Assembly (NCBI RefSeq): GCF_009796845.1
Contig: NZ_CP047025.1
Span: 4,054,939 to 4,118,938, forward strand
Direction: 5' to 3'
Source: Cobetia sp. L2A1
GTDB taxonomy: Bacteria > Pseudomonadota > Gammaproteobacteria > Pseudomonadales > Halomonadaceae
Length of the DNA: 64,000 bases
Shown: positions 32,041-41,159 of the stretch, piece by piece
How positions within the stretch are numbered: position 1 is the stretch's first letter
Layout: each line of letters begins with the position of its first letter
Notes under the pieces: generated by a model
Seen by the model: only the letters and a program-made list of their open reading frames with translations
What the model was told of the DNA's origin: nothing
Databases searched by the model: none
Position numbers and translations under genes: made by a program

Positions 32041-33080
32041 ATGGGCAGAATCGGGATGACGTCTGGGCCGCACAGTATAAACCGGCTGTGGGTAACCGTC
32101 AGGAGTTTTCCACAACCGCCTGACGAGGCCGAGGCGTTTGGAATGCTCGCCACGGTGCCTGTAGCGCACCAATCGGTCAACCGTCGGATAGCACGTGAGC
32201 TGGCAGCGCTCGAAGTGGATTTGCCGTTGCGGCGGAGTGTCCATCTCGGTGTTCGTTATCCCGAACGGCCGTGCATCGCAGGGATGGGATCGACGCTCAA
32301 GAGGACTTTGACCTAAGCCCTTGGTTTACCGGATAACAAGATTATATAAAGAAAAGAAGAAGGGGTTCTGTTGATGCTGTAATTACTGTTGTGGACAAAA
32401 TCAGTGGGAAATCGACTTTATCGCTTTAAAAACATGAAGTTAGGGTGTTGATATACCTGGGGAGAAAATGAGGGCTACCTGAGGACGCCACCGGTGGCTT
32501 CCTGTGGATGAAATGCCACTTTGTCCACAGCCCGAATTATCCCCTGATTCATACCGTGTTGATACCCGACTTTTCTGCCCTGCTGTGCACAAGTGAGCCA
32601 TTTACCCACAACCCCTAGTGCTGCATGGGCTAACGTCAAGACGGCCGCGGATAATGCCGCAAAATGTCCACAGAGGCAAATGACTTTTCCTTTGGGTATC
32701 AAAGCCTGTAGATAGTCATGGGATAACCCGTGAGTGAAATGCTGTAGAGCGCTTGAATGGTGCCTGTTTGGCGACGAGCCCCCTTTTGTGGACAGTTTTT
32801 AGGTACCTGAGCACGAAATATCTACGGAAGTGGAAATATTCCACGTGAATAACCAATACCGTGCGTGTGCTTTACCAGCTTCGTATCCTGAATAGGGGCC
32901 GATGGATGTCTCTTTTGATGAGGCCAAGCGATGAGGTTTTACCGGTTATCGGCTAGTCAGCAGTCAGGAATACCTTCCAGCGCGTGACGATAGGCGAAGA
33001 GGTCGGCATGTGTTTGTTCGTTTTTATCAGTCGAAAATACGAAAAATATTTTTTAAAAAACGAAAATATTCATGTGATAT
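32041..33080. other. Gene-free, DnaA-box-rich region upstream of mnmG: candidate replication origin (oriC)
   Basis: About 1.28 kb (31903-33185) has no supported gene. Seven sites differ from TTATCCACA by one base, or fit TTATNCACA with one mismatch: 32087-32095(-), 32106-32114(+), 32390-32398(-), 32503-32511(-), 32521-32529(+), 32584-32592(-) and 32602-32610(+). Weaker ones lie at 32664-32672(+) and 32787-32795(-). AT-rich stretches are at about 32330-32460 and 33031-33070. A position beside mnmG is where oriC lies in E. coli and Vibrio. No box is a perfect consensus match. Origin function is inference; GC skew would settle it. Confidence 0.55.
32837..32852. promoter_or_regulatory. Candidate degenerate parS site
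   Basis: TATTCCACGTGAATAA has the CACGTG core of the bacterial parS palindrome TGTTNCACGTGNAACA, with mismatches at three to four outer positions. It is the best parS-like match I found in the window, and it lies in the origin-like region a few kb from parAB. Functional sites are usually closer to consensus. Confidence 0.3.
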
Positions 33081-33114
33081 GTCCCCGTCACACGGAGATG
33101 GTGCTGTTCATGTC

Positions 33115-33147
33115 CAAAAAAATGCCCCGATCCTGGGATCGGGGCAT
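33115..33147 (-). terminator. Terminator of glnHPQ
   Basis: ATGCCCCGATC and GATCGGGGCAT make an 11-base stem with a four-base loop. Seven T follow on the minus strand. It lies about 40 bases after the glnQ stop. Confidence 0.92.
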
Positions 33148-33185
33148 GACCTCGCGTCTCTTGGTGCTCTCTATCTTTCAATATC

Positions 33186-33932
33186 CTAGTGCTTGAGAAC
33201 GCGTGCGAGGAAGCTTTGGGTACGAGGATGTTGCGGATGATCGAAAATCTCTTCAGGTGTTCCTTGCTCCACGATAGTGCCTTGATGAATGAAGATGATT
33301 CGATCAGCGACCTCACGAGCAAAGCTCATCTCATGAGTCACGATCATCATTGTCATACCTTCACGGGCAAGCTCGCGCATGACGTCGAGAACCTCACCAA
33401 TCATCTCGGGATCGAGTGCTGAAGTAGGCTCATCGAACAGCATCAGGCGTGGCTCCATCGCCAGTGAGCGTGCAATCGCCACCCGCTGCTGCTGGCCACC
33501 GGAAAGTTGCCCAGGATACTTGTCAGCCTGCTCCAGGATGTTGACCCGCTCAAGGAGCGCGTTGGCTTGTTTCTCGGCAGCGCAGCGATCAGTGCCACGC
33601 ACTTTGATCGGCGCCAGGCTTACGTTGTCGCGTACCTTCATGTGGGGGAACAGATTGAACTGCTGAAAGACCATGCCAACTTCGGTACGTACTGCCTTGA
33701 GGCCACTTCGGCTCTTGCCGTACGGGGTAAGTGCATGGCCATCGACCTCGATACCTCCTGCTTGAAAGGCCTCCAGTCCGTTCACACAGCGAATGAGTGT
33801 TGACTTGCCGGAGCCGCTGGCACCGATGATCACGACGACCTCACCGACAGCGACATCCAGCTCGATATCCTTGAGAACATGCAGGCTACCGAAATGCTTG
33901 TTGATCTTGTTTATGTGCACGATGGCAGTCAT
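33186..33932 (-). CDS. glnQ: Polar amino-acid ABC transporter ATPase (GlnQ-like)
   Basis: 248 residues, full length. Walker [10 protein letters not shown] (residues 37-45), Q-loop [15 protein letters not shown], signature [16 protein letters not shown], Walker [15 protein letters not shown], and the H-loop [16 protein letters not shown]. The whole pattern is that of the amino-acid-importing PAAT subfamily. It energises the GlnP permease from the cytosolic side. It is the last gene of glnH-glnP-glnQ, 80 bases after glnP, followed by a strong terminator. Confidence 0.93.
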   Translation of the reverse strand: MTAIVHINKINKHFGSLHVLKDIELDVAVGEVVVIIGASGSGKSTLIRCVNGLEAFQAGGIEVDGHALTPYGKSRSGLKAVRTEVGMVFQQFNLFPHMKVRDNVSLAPIKVRGTDRCAAEKQANALLERVNILEQADKYPGQLSGGQQQRVAIARSLAMEPRLMLFDEPTSALDPEMIGEVLDVMRELAREGMTMMIVTHEMSFAREVADRIIFIHQGTIVEQGTPEEIFDHPQHPRTQSFLARVLKH

Positions 33933-34012
33933 GAGTTACTCCTTGCCGCTAGGCGTGCCGCATGGGTGGCGGGAAGCGAGGTTGTAGAGGGATAGGCAAG
34001 GCAGATATCGCG

Positions 34013-34684
34013 TCATTGCCCTACCAGCCCACGCCGCTCAAGCATCCGCAATCCAAAGGACAGGCTCATGGTGATGATCAGATACAGCATGGCAACCATG
34101 AAGTAGGTTTCCAATGCATTGAAGGTCGTCGCAATGTAGATCTGCCCTTGGCGAACCAGCTCACCGACCCCGATCACCGAGAACAATGACGTGTCCTTGA
34201 TGGAGACGATGCCCTGGTTACCAAGGGCAGGGATCATGCGGCGCAGAGCTTGCGGCCAGATGATGTAGCGGAAGGTCTGGGGAGCTGATAGCCCTAGCGA
34301 CAGCCCTGCCTCACGTTGACCACGGGCGATCGATTGAACGCCGCCGCGCACTATTTCCGAGATATAGGCTGCCGAGTTGAGCGCGATGGCGGCGATACCG
34401 GCGGTGAGAGCATCAATGGGACCGCCGATGATCTGCGGCAGGCCGTAGAAGATGAAGAGCACCTGCACCAGTACGGGGGTGCCGCGGAAGATTTCGATAT
34501 AGGCAGTCGCCACCCAGCGTAACAAGCGGCTAGGAGACAGGCTCAGCAGACCAAACAGGATGCCGAGCACGAAGCCGATGGCAAGACCACCGAAGGAAAT
34601 GGCGAGGGTCCAGGGAATGCCCTCAAGCAGAAACGGCAGCGAATTGAATGCCGCTTGCCAGTCAAACTGGAACTGAACGTCCAC
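34013..34684 (-). CDS. glnP: Polar amino-acid ABC transporter permease (GlnP-like)
   Basis: 223 residues from a GTG preceded by AAGGAG. Five membrane segments; the HisM-type features AYIEIFRGTPVLVQVLFIFYGLPQI and the EAA loop REAGLSLGLSAPQTFRYIIWPQALRRMIPALGNQ are clear. It would act as a homodimer with two GlnQ. It begins 146 bases after glnH. Confidence 0.93.
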   Translation of the reverse strand: MDVQFQFDWQAAFNSLPFLLEGIPWTLAISFGGLAIGFVLGILFGLLSLSPSRLLRWVATAYIEIFRGTPVLVQVLFIFYGLPQIIGGPIDALTAGIAAIALNSAAYISEIVRGGVQSIARGQREAGLSLGLSAPQTFRYIIWPQALRRMIPALGNQGIVSIKDTSLFSVIGVGELVRQGQIYIATTFNALETYFMVAMLYLIITMSLSFGLRMLERRGLVGQ

Positions 34685-34830
34685 GTCGGGCTCCTTGACG
34701 CGATGTTCTCACGCCCACGCAACATACAGGGCGCAAGAGTCATACAGACAGGCATCGTCGCTGTGAGGCAACGACGATACTTGAATGGTAAGAGAAAAGT
34801 GACGGAAGGCAGTGCTAAAAGGCGTAGGCC

Positions 34831-35598
34831 TTATTGGCCGTCTGCGGGAAGCGCGTCGAACCATTTCTGGTAGATTTCGGCATAGCTGCCGTCCGTCTTC
34901 ATCTCGGCCAGTGCCTTGTTCGCGGCTTCAGTCCACTCGCTGCCTTGCCTGAACGCAATGCCGTACTGCTGGCCCTCGTAGAGCGGTCCAACGGTCTTGA
35001 CCCGACCGTTACCCTTGGTCTTGGCAAAATAGCCGACGTTGGGCGCGTCATAGAAGACGGCATCCACGCTTCCGGACATCAGTGCCATGTACATGTCAGA
35101 GCTGCCCGGGTAAGGCGTTACAGTGGCATCGTCGAGATTGGTCTTCAGGTAGTCATAGCTGGTAGAGCCAATCTTGGTACCGATCTTCTTGCCTTCGAGG
35201 TCATCAAAGTCCTTGATCTCGGCATTGTTGGCAGATGTCAGGATGCGAAGACCGGAGTCATAGTAGGGCTGGGTGAAATCGACGATCTTCTCGCGAGCAT
35301 CGGTAATGGTGATACCAGCGATGGCAACATCGACACTACCGGTTTGTACTGCGGGGATGATGCCATTGAAATCCATGGTCTTGAGGTCGATATCGAAACC
35401 GGCACGCTTGCCGATAGCCGCCAGAATATCGATATCAAAGCCGACCATTTCGCCACTGTCCTGATCGAGCATTTCGAAGGGGACAAAACTGGGATCAGTT
35501 GCAGCTTTCAAGGTGACGGCCTGAGCCGTGCCGGCAAGTAGTGTCGCCGCGGCAAGCCCGGTCAGTGAAGCCAGCAGGTGGGATCTGCGCATGAACAT
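34831..35598 (-). CDS. glnH: Glutamine-type periplasmic binding protein (GlnH-like)
   Basis: 255 residues with a signal peptide (MRRSHLLASLTGLAAATLLAGTAQA). The second ATG, at 35592, is better spaced from AGAGG and is the likelier start. The mature part follows E. coli GlnH closely: ATDPSFVPFEM, GFDIDILAAIGKRAGFDIDLKTMDFNGIIPAVQTGSVDVAIAGITITDAREKIVDFTQPYYDSGL, and GRVKTVGPLYEGQQYGIAFRQGSE. Glutamine or a related polar amino acid is the likely ligand. First gene of the importer operon. Confidence 0.9.
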   Translation of the reverse strand: MFMRRSHLLASLTGLAAATLLAGTAQAVTLKAATDPSFVPFEMLDQDSGEMVGFDIDILAAIGKRAGFDIDLKTMDFNGIIPAVQTGSVDVAIAGITITDAREKIVDFTQPYYDSGLRILTSANNAEIKDFDDLEGKKIGTKIGSTSYDYLKTNLDDATVTPYPGSSDMYMALMSGSVDAVFYDAPNVGYFAKTKGNGRVKTVGPLYEGQQYGIAFRQGSEWTEAANKALAEMKTDGSYAEIYQKWFDALPADGQ

Positions 35599-35756
35599 CG
35601 TCCTCTTATATTTGGATTTTAGGATGTAGCGCTTTTAGATTGGCCAGACCAATAGCTCCCCGTCAAGTATGGCAATGGAGGCGTGCGACCTATGTCTCGT
35701 GTCATCGGAAAAGCTAATGCCTTGATGAATAAGGGGTATCCCAACGAAAGGTCAAT

Positions 35757-35798
35757 AAAAGAACGCCCCCGCTTCGGGATGACCGAAACGAGGGCGTT
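35757..35798 (-). terminator. Terminator of erpA
   Basis: AACGCCC...GGGCGTT with an inner TTCGG/CCGAA pairing. On the minus strand it is followed by TCTTTTATT, about 45 bases after the erpA stop. Confidence 0.75.
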
Positions 35799-35841
35799 GG
35801 GGGTGATGCTTTGCGGCACTGAGAGTGCTCAGAGGGGCTTT

Positions 35842-36195
35842 CTACACCATGAAGGAGGAGCCGCAGCCGCAAGTACTGGTGGCGTTGGGGTTCTGGATAA
35901 GAAAGCGGGCGCCAGCCAGGCCTGTCTCGTAATCAATGGTTGAACCCACTAGATACTGATAGGACAGTGGGTCAATCACGATGGCTGCTTCGCCCAGTTC
36001 GACGACGGTATCGTCGTCGCTGAGATCAGTGGCGATATCGAAACCGTACTGGAAGCCGGAACAGCCGCCGCCGGTGACATAGACTCTGAGGCGTAGCTCT
36101 GGGTTGGCCTCTTCCGCACGCAGCGCCGCGATCCGGGCACTGGCGGCCCCGGACAGAAACAGCGGCGTGGGGATGAAGCTTTGTGCTTCGCTCAT
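35842..36195 (-). CDS. erpA: Iron-sulfur cluster insertion protein ErpA
   Basis: 117 residues from the ATG at 36195, with AGGAGG six bases upstream. A-type carrier pattern: LRLRVYVTGGGCSGFQYGF (Cys45) and the C-terminal TCGCGSSF (Cys109, Cys111). These three cysteines bind the cluster. ErpA passes Fe-S clusters to apo-enzymes, in E. coli including isoprenoid-synthesis enzymes. Its place beside argC is shared with pseudomonads. Confidence 0.95.
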   Translation of the reverse strand: MSEAQSFIPTPLFLSGAASARIAALRAEEANPELRLRVYVTGGGCSGFQYGFDIATDLSDDDTVVELGEAAIVIDPLSYQYLVGSTIDYETGLAGARFLIQNPNATSTCGCGSSFMV

Positions 36196-36370
36196 GCGGG
36201 CCTCCTGAGAGGAGTCGGAGGTCGGGCACCGAATGGATACCCGACTCGGGAGATGAAACGGATTGCCGCCCATTATCCCTATTTCCGAGTAAAAGGGTCA
36301 ACTTTGTCCGTGTGAGTTTGTATCAGCATCCCATGTGCTGCAGATGAGGCCGATGATGGGCTTCAGGGCT

Positions 36371-37414
36371 TCAGGGCATCATGGCAGGTGCGCCGATTCC
36401 CATCATTTCATCTAGACCAAACATCAGGTTGAGGTTTTGAATCGCCTGTCCTGAAGCGCCCTTGACCAGATTGTCGATCACCGACAATACCACGAGTGTG
36501 TCACCACCCCCCGGACGATGCAGCGCGAGCCGGCACATGTTGGTGCCGCGTACGCTGCGGGTTTCTGGATGACTACCCAGTGGCATCACATCGACGGCCG
36601 GATGATCGGCGTAGCGTTGCTCGAACAGCGTTTGCAGGTCTTCCAGTGTGCCGGAGAAGTTTGTCAGACGCGGATAAAGCGTGGAGTGAATGCCCCGAAT
36701 CATCGGCGTCAGATGTGGCACGAACGTCAGGCCCACCGCGCTGCCAGCGGCCAAATCCAATCCTTGGGTGATTTCCGGCAGATGACGATGCCCAGAAGCA
36801 CCATAAGCCTTCATGGATTCACCGGCTTCGCACAGCAGAGAACCCACCTTGGCACCACGTCCTGCACCTGACACGGCTGACTTGCAGTCGGCGATGATGT
36901 TGTGGGTGTCGATCAGACCCGCTTCCAACAGCGGGATCAGCCCCAGTTGTACGGAGGTCGGATAGCAGCCCGGGACCGCGATCAGACGTGCTTCCCGGAT
37001 GGCATCGCGATTGACTTCCGGTAGCCCATAGACAGCTTCACCGAGAAGTTCCGGGGCACCGTGAGGCTGGCCGTACCACTCTGCCCATACGTCAGCGTTC
37101 TTGATGCGGAAGTCGGCTGAGAGATCGATCACACGCGTGCCACGTGCCAGCAGATCGCCTGCCAATGCGTGGGCGACGCCATGTGGGGTCGCGAAGAACA
37201 CGGCGTCACAAGCGGCCAGTGTCTCGGGATTCGGTTCGCTGAAGGCGAGCGTGTCGTAATGGCCGCGTAAATTCGGGTACATCTCGTCGACACGCATCCC
37301 CTTCTCGCTGCGTGAGGTGATCACGGTGACCTCGACCTGCGGATGGCTGGCCAGCAATCTGAGAAGCTCTACCCCTGTGTACCCCGTACCGCCGACGATA
37401 CCTACCTTGATCAT
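36371..37414 (-). CDS. argC: N-acetyl-gamma-glutamyl-phosphate reductase ArgC
   Basis: 347 residues from the ATG at 37414, preceded by GGGAGG; a longer frame to 37558 has no ribosome binding site. NADP-binding [35 protein letters not shown], the catalytic cysteine in [21 protein letters not shown], and [11 protein letters not shown] and [14 protein letters not shown]. It catalyses the third step of arginine synthesis. Single gene, 175 bases upstream of erpA on the same strand, divergent from the ClC gene. Confidence 0.97.
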   Translation of the reverse strand: MIKVGIVGGTGYTGVELLRLLASHPQVEVTVITSRSEKGMRVDEMYPNLRGHYDTLAFSEPNPETLAACDAVFFATPHGVAHALAGDLLARGTRVIDLSADFRIKNADVWAEWYGQPHGAPELLGEAVYGLPEVNRDAIREARLIAVPGCYPTSVQLGLIPLLEAGLIDTHNIIADCKSAVSGAGRGAKVGSLLCEAGESMKAYGASGHRHLPEITQGLDLAAGSAVGLTFVPHLTPMIRGIHSTLYPRLTNFSGTLEDLQTLFEQRYADHPAVDVMPLGSHPETRSVRGTNMCRLALHRPGGGDTLVVLSVIDNLVKGASGQAIQNLNLMFGLDEMMGIGAPAMMP

Positions 37415-37635
37415 GCTGCCTCCCCGCCTTCGAGCGGTGTCCTGTTGATGCGTGATAATGGCGTGTGCCAGCGCAGTCGTGCCAGGGCGTTGCGTTATGT
37501 TCTCCCCGGGGTGTCGTAATGTGCACGGTCGCGACGAGCCGCAGTCGATATGATACACAAGGTGTCAGGCGGGCAGTAATGCGCTGCCGACACGGATGTC
37601 CCGATGCAACTGACTGTGCACCCAAGGAGTCGTGA

Positions 37636-39396
37636 GTGTCACGCCTGACGCGCCCGCACCTGCCCCACCCTAGCCTCGATAATTTTCGACGCAAGCTCGC
37701 CGCTGTCGATGCGCTTCCTCAGCTGTGTTTGCTGGGGCTTATCGCGGGACTACTGACCGGCTCATTGATGGTTGGCTTCCGCTTGCTGCTCAGCGCGGGG
37801 GCATTGGGCTTCATGCCCAATGACAATCCGGAAAACTTCGAGGGCCTTGATCCATGGGTGCGGGCGCTGTTGCCACTGCTGGCCGTTCTGGTCATTGGCA
37901 TTGTGCTTGGCCGCCAGCCACCAGCTCAGCGCAAGTTGGGCATCGGGCACGTCATTGAGCGTCTCACCTATCATCAGGGCAAGATGCCATTACGTGGCTG
38001 GCTCAATCAGGTGGTCGTGGGTGTCGTGAGTGTTCTCGGCGGGCTATCTGCTGGTCGTGAGGGGCCTGCGATCCATCTTGGTGCGGGCGCGTCAAGCTGG
38101 ATTGGCGAGCGGCTTAAGCTGCCTAACAACAGTTTGCGCGTCCTGGTTGCCTGTGGCACGGCGGCCGGTATTTCAGCTTCCTTTAATACGCCGATAGCCG
38201 GGGTCATCTTTGCCATGGAAGTGGTGATGATGGAGTACACCTTGACCGGCTTCATGCCAGTGATTCTGGCCTCTACCGCTGGCGCTGTAGTCTCCCAGAT
38301 ATTCTATGGCTCAGCGCCGGCCTTCGCGGTGCCCTCGCTGCTGTTGCACTCGCTTCTCGATCTCCCTTGGGTCGTGATTACAGCGCTGGTCATTGGCGTG
38401 TTGGCGGGCAGCTTCGTACACCTTGCACGCCAGCAGGCACTTGCCGCCCGCATTCCCTGGTGGATGCGCATGGCGTTGGTCGGTGTCACGACCGCAGGCG
38501 TTGCCTGGTGGTATCCACAGGTGCAGGGCATTGGTTACGACAGCCTGGCCCAGCTACTGGATGGCCAGCTGGCGTTGGACGTGCTGCTGGCATTGGTCGT
38601 AGGCAAGCTAGTGCTATCGGCATTGTGCGTGGCATGTGGTGTGCCGATCGGCATCATCGGACCGGTCGTGGTGGCAGGAGCTGCAGCGGGTGCCTTGATG
38701 GGGATGCTAGGGGGCTGGTTGATGCCAGATCAGGCTTCCGATATTGCACTGTATGCCTTGTTAGGCATGGCAGCCATGATGGGTGCGGTCTTGCAGGCAC
38801 CGCTGGCAGCATTGATGGCTCTACTGGAGCTGACTCATTCACCGACCATCATTTTGCCTGGTATGTTGGCAGTGGTCGTGGCCGGTCTGACCAGCCGCCA
38901 GCTTTTCCACTGTCAGGGGTTTTTCATCTCGACGCTGACTGCGCAGGGACTACATCCTCTGCAACAGCCATTGATGCAGGCGTTATCACGTGTGGCGGTG
39001 CCTGCCGTGATGGAGCGTTCGGTGGTGAGTGTGCCGCGGCTCATCAGCCGTGAGCGCGCGCAAGTCGTACTCGACAGCAAGCCGGTATGGCTGGTGGTCA
39101 CGCGTTCGACACCTGAAAAGCCGATGGTGGCTCTGCCGGCAGCGGATCTGGTGCGTGTATTGATGGATGAGCATTGGAGTGGACACGCGGAGCTCGATCT
39201 ACTCGAAATACCGGCTCAGCGTCTCGATCTTGCCCCCATTCACTTGCAAGCCACGCTGTCTGAAGCTTATGAGCGGCTATTGCCTACCAATATTGATGCC
39301 TTGTATGTGGAGCACACCACTGCACCGATGATCCGCAAGATTTCCGGTATCATCACGCGGGATGCCATCGAGAGTTACTATCGTTATACCCCTTGA
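37636..39396 (+). CDS. ClC-type chloride channel / antiporter
   Basis: 586 residues from a GTG start (AAGGAG eight bases upstream). About ten to twelve hydrophobic helices. The ion-path motif GREGP is at residues 140-144, with the gating Glu142. The later GxFxP-type motif appears as GIIGP (in GVPIGIIGPVVVAG). A cytosolic C-terminal part of about 150 residues resembles a degenerate CBS pair (QVVLDSKPVWLVVTRS..., ALYVEHTTAPMIRKISGIITRDAIESYY). Family members are chloride channels or chloride/proton exchangers; which one cannot be told here. It is divergent from argC. Confidence 0.9.
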   Translation: MSRLTRPHLPHPSLDNFRRKLAAVDALPQLCLLGLIAGLLTGSLMVGFRLLLSAGALGFMPNDNPENFEGLDPWVRALLPLLAVLVIGIVLGRQPPAQRKLGIGHVIERLTYHQGKMPLRGWLNQVVVGVVSVLGGLSAGREGPAIHLGAGASSWIGERLKLPNNSLRVLVACGTAAGISASFNTPIAGVIFAMEVVMMEYTLTGFMPVILASTAGAVVSQIFYGSAPAFAVPSLLLHSLLDLPWVVITALVIGVLAGSFVHLARQQALAARIPWWMRMALVGVTTAGVAWWYPQVQGIGYDSLAQLLDGQLALDVLLALVVGKLVLSALCVACGVPIGIIGPVVVAGAAAGALMGMLGGWLMPDQASDIALYALLGMAAMMGAVLQAPLAALMALLELTHSPTIILPGMLAVVVAGLTSRQLFHCQGFFISTLTAQGLHPLQQPLMQALSRVAVPAVMERSVVSVPRLISRERAQVVLDSKPVWLVVTRSTPEKPMVALPAADLVRVLMDEHWSGHAELDLLEIPAQRLDLAPIHLQATLSEAYERLLPTNIDALYVEHTTAPMIRKISGIITRDAIESYYRYTP

Positions 39397-39547
39397 ATGG
39401 GTGCAGTTTTCGATGCCTCAAGGCCTGTGACCTGATACCGCATAGGCGGCAGGTACTGAACATGGCACCTTGTCATGCTCGGCCGTAACGGTTCTTCCTG
39501 ACCTGTTCCTTTCTGACCTTTCCGCCCCTGACTGACGGAGTTATCCC

Positions 39548-39979
39548 ATGTACGAGTGGATCAAGGCTTTCCATCTGATTGCCGTAGTGACCTGGTTTGC
39601 CGCCCTCTTTTATCTGCCGCGCCTGTTTGTCTATCACGTCGAAGCGCGTGATGCCGGTGACCAGCAAGCGATCAGCTATTTCAAGACCATGGAGCGCAAG
39701 CTTTACCGTGGCATCATGATGCCGTCGATGGTCGTCACGCTGGCGCTGGGTATCTGGTTGCTGACAATAGTGCCGGCCTACATGAGCATGGGTTGGATGC
39801 ACCTCAAACTGCTCATGGTGGTCTTGCTGGTCGGTTATCATCACGCATGTGGTCTGTATCTGAAGCGATTGGCGGCTGATAGCTGCAACAAGACCTCGCG
39901 TTACTTCCGTATCTTCAATGAAGTGCCGGTGCTCATGCTGGTAGTGATCGTCATCTGCGTCATCGTCAAACCTTTCTGA
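39548..39979 (+). CDS. hemJ: Protoporphyrinogen oxidase HemJ
   Basis: 143 residues, four membrane helices. Family pattern MYEWIKAFHLIAVVTWFAALFYLPRLFVYHVEA with the conserved His residues, YRGIMMPSMVVTLALGIWLL and WMHLKLLMVVLLVGYHH. HemJ oxidises protoporphyrinogen IX in the inner membrane, the penultimate step to haem. It lies three bases before thiD and near hemL, a small cofactor-synthesis group. Confidence 0.95.
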   Translation: MYEWIKAFHLIAVVTWFAALFYLPRLFVYHVEARDAGDQQAISYFKTMERKLYRGIMMPSMVVTLALGIWLLTIVPAYMSMGWMHLKLLMVVLLVGYHHACGLYLKRLAADSCNKTSRYFRIFNEVPVLMLVVIVICVIVKPF

Positions 39980-39982
39980 TCG

Positions 39983-40876
39983 ATGACATTGCGCACAGCG
40001 GTGATCTCTGGTCAGTCCGATGAGAGGGTTCTAGTACCGCCCATCGTGCTGGTATTGGCTGGACATGACCCTAGCGGTGGAGCCGGATTGATTGCTGATA
40101 GCGAGGCGATCCGTGCTGGTGGCGGTTGGGCGCTGACGGTGCCTACCGCGCTTACGGTGCAGAATTCCTGCAATGTGCAGGCAGTGCTGCCTCAGCCTGG
40201 CGAGTCGATATTGAGCATGGCGCGGAGTCTTGCAGACGACTTCACGCTACAGGCCATCAAGATTGGCCTGCTCGCCAGCCATGAAGCACTGACTGCGACG
40301 GTGACGCTGCTTGAGGAGTTTCGGTCACGCTGGCCGATGCTGCCAGTGATATGGGATCCAGTACTCAAGGCCGGTGGCGGTTGCGAGTTATCCAGTGAGG
40401 CGTTGGTGGAACAGGCGCGTGAGTTGCTGCTGCCTCGCGTGGATGTCATCACGCCCAATCGTGCTGAATTGGCACGATTGGGCGGTCTGGCTGCAGGTAT
40501 CGATACTGATGCACAGGTTGAGCGCTTACTGGCCCTTGGCGTCGGTGCGGTACTGGTGACAGGCACAGATCCACTGGAAGGCGAGTTACTGCTTGAAGAA
40601 GGGCTGGCGGAAAATAAGCCATCCGCAGATATCCTGCATTGTCTATACCGCTCTGGTGTTGCTCCGCTCTCCCTTGCCTGCCCGCGACTGCCGGGCAGTT
40701 ACCATGGCAGTGGTTGCACACTGGCGTCTCATCTCGCAGTACGGCTGGCGCAAGGCATGTCACTTGAGTCGGCTTGGCACGGGGCCCAGCAAGCTACCTG
40801 GCACAGTCTTCAGGCCGGTTACGACCATCAGCTGCGCGGTAGCCTGGAAGACGCCCAGTACCTACCCTGGCGCTGA
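39983..40876 (+). CDS. thiD: Hydroxymethylpyrimidine (phosphate) kinase ThiD
   Basis: 297 residues, slightly longer than usual because of an N-terminal extension of about 20. Ribokinase-fold signatures: VLAGHDPSGGAGLIADSEAIRAGGGWALTVPTALTVQNS, KIGLLAS, VIWDPVLKAGGG, VDVITPNRAELARLGG and YHGSGCTLASHLAVRLAQGMSLESAW, with the GSGC anion hole. It phosphorylates the pyrimidine precursor of thiamine. It starts three bases after hemJ. In pseudomonads thiE usually stands between thiD and hemL; it is missing here. Confidence 0.93.
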   Translation: MTLRTAVISGQSDERVLVPPIVLVLAGHDPSGGAGLIADSEAIRAGGGWALTVPTALTVQNSCNVQAVLPQPGESILSMARSLADDFTLQAIKIGLLASHEALTATVTLLEEFRSRWPMLPVIWDPVLKAGGGCELSSEALVEQARELLLPRVDVITPNRAELARLGGLAAGIDTDAQVERLLALGVGAVLVTGTDPLEGELLLEEGLAENKPSADILHCLYRSGVAPLSLACPRLPGSYHGSGCTLASHLAVRLAQGMSLESAWHGAQQATWHSLQAGYDHQLRGSLEDAQYLPWR

Positions 40877-40968
40877 TGCTGATGTGGTCGTTGCTGAAGC
40901 ATTGCGCGTCTGATCGGCTGCAACTCGCCCTTGAGTCGCGTTAAGCTAATGTCATCATGGAAAATGGC

Positions 40969-41055
40969 TTATCCACAAGGGGATTGCCGCGCAGCGATAA
41001 CGCTATTCTTTGCCGATACCCGTTGTGGGTAAAGTGGGAGTTGCGGTTATCCACA
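40969..41055. promoter_or_regulatory. DnaA-box cluster upstream of hemL
   Basis: Two perfect TTATCCACA boxes on the plus strand (40969-40977 and 41047-41055) flank a one-mismatch box on the minus strand (TGTGGGTAA, 41024-41032). All three lie in the 283-base thiD-hemL gap. This suggests DnaA control of hemL or a DnaA-titrating site. Function is inference. Confidence 0.55.
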
Positions 41056-41159
41056 GTCGGTATTTCCACGTCGTTATTTTGATCTTGTGCGACGCCACAT
41101 CTTCCTTTTTCTTTGTGTGGCGGCCGATGTGCCGCTCGCCGTTTATCAAGAGGTATGTC

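Noticed and set aside
32475..32702. 75-residue frame in the origin-like region
   Set aside because: No ribosome binding site, odd composition, and it covers several DnaA-box-like sites; better explained as non-coding.
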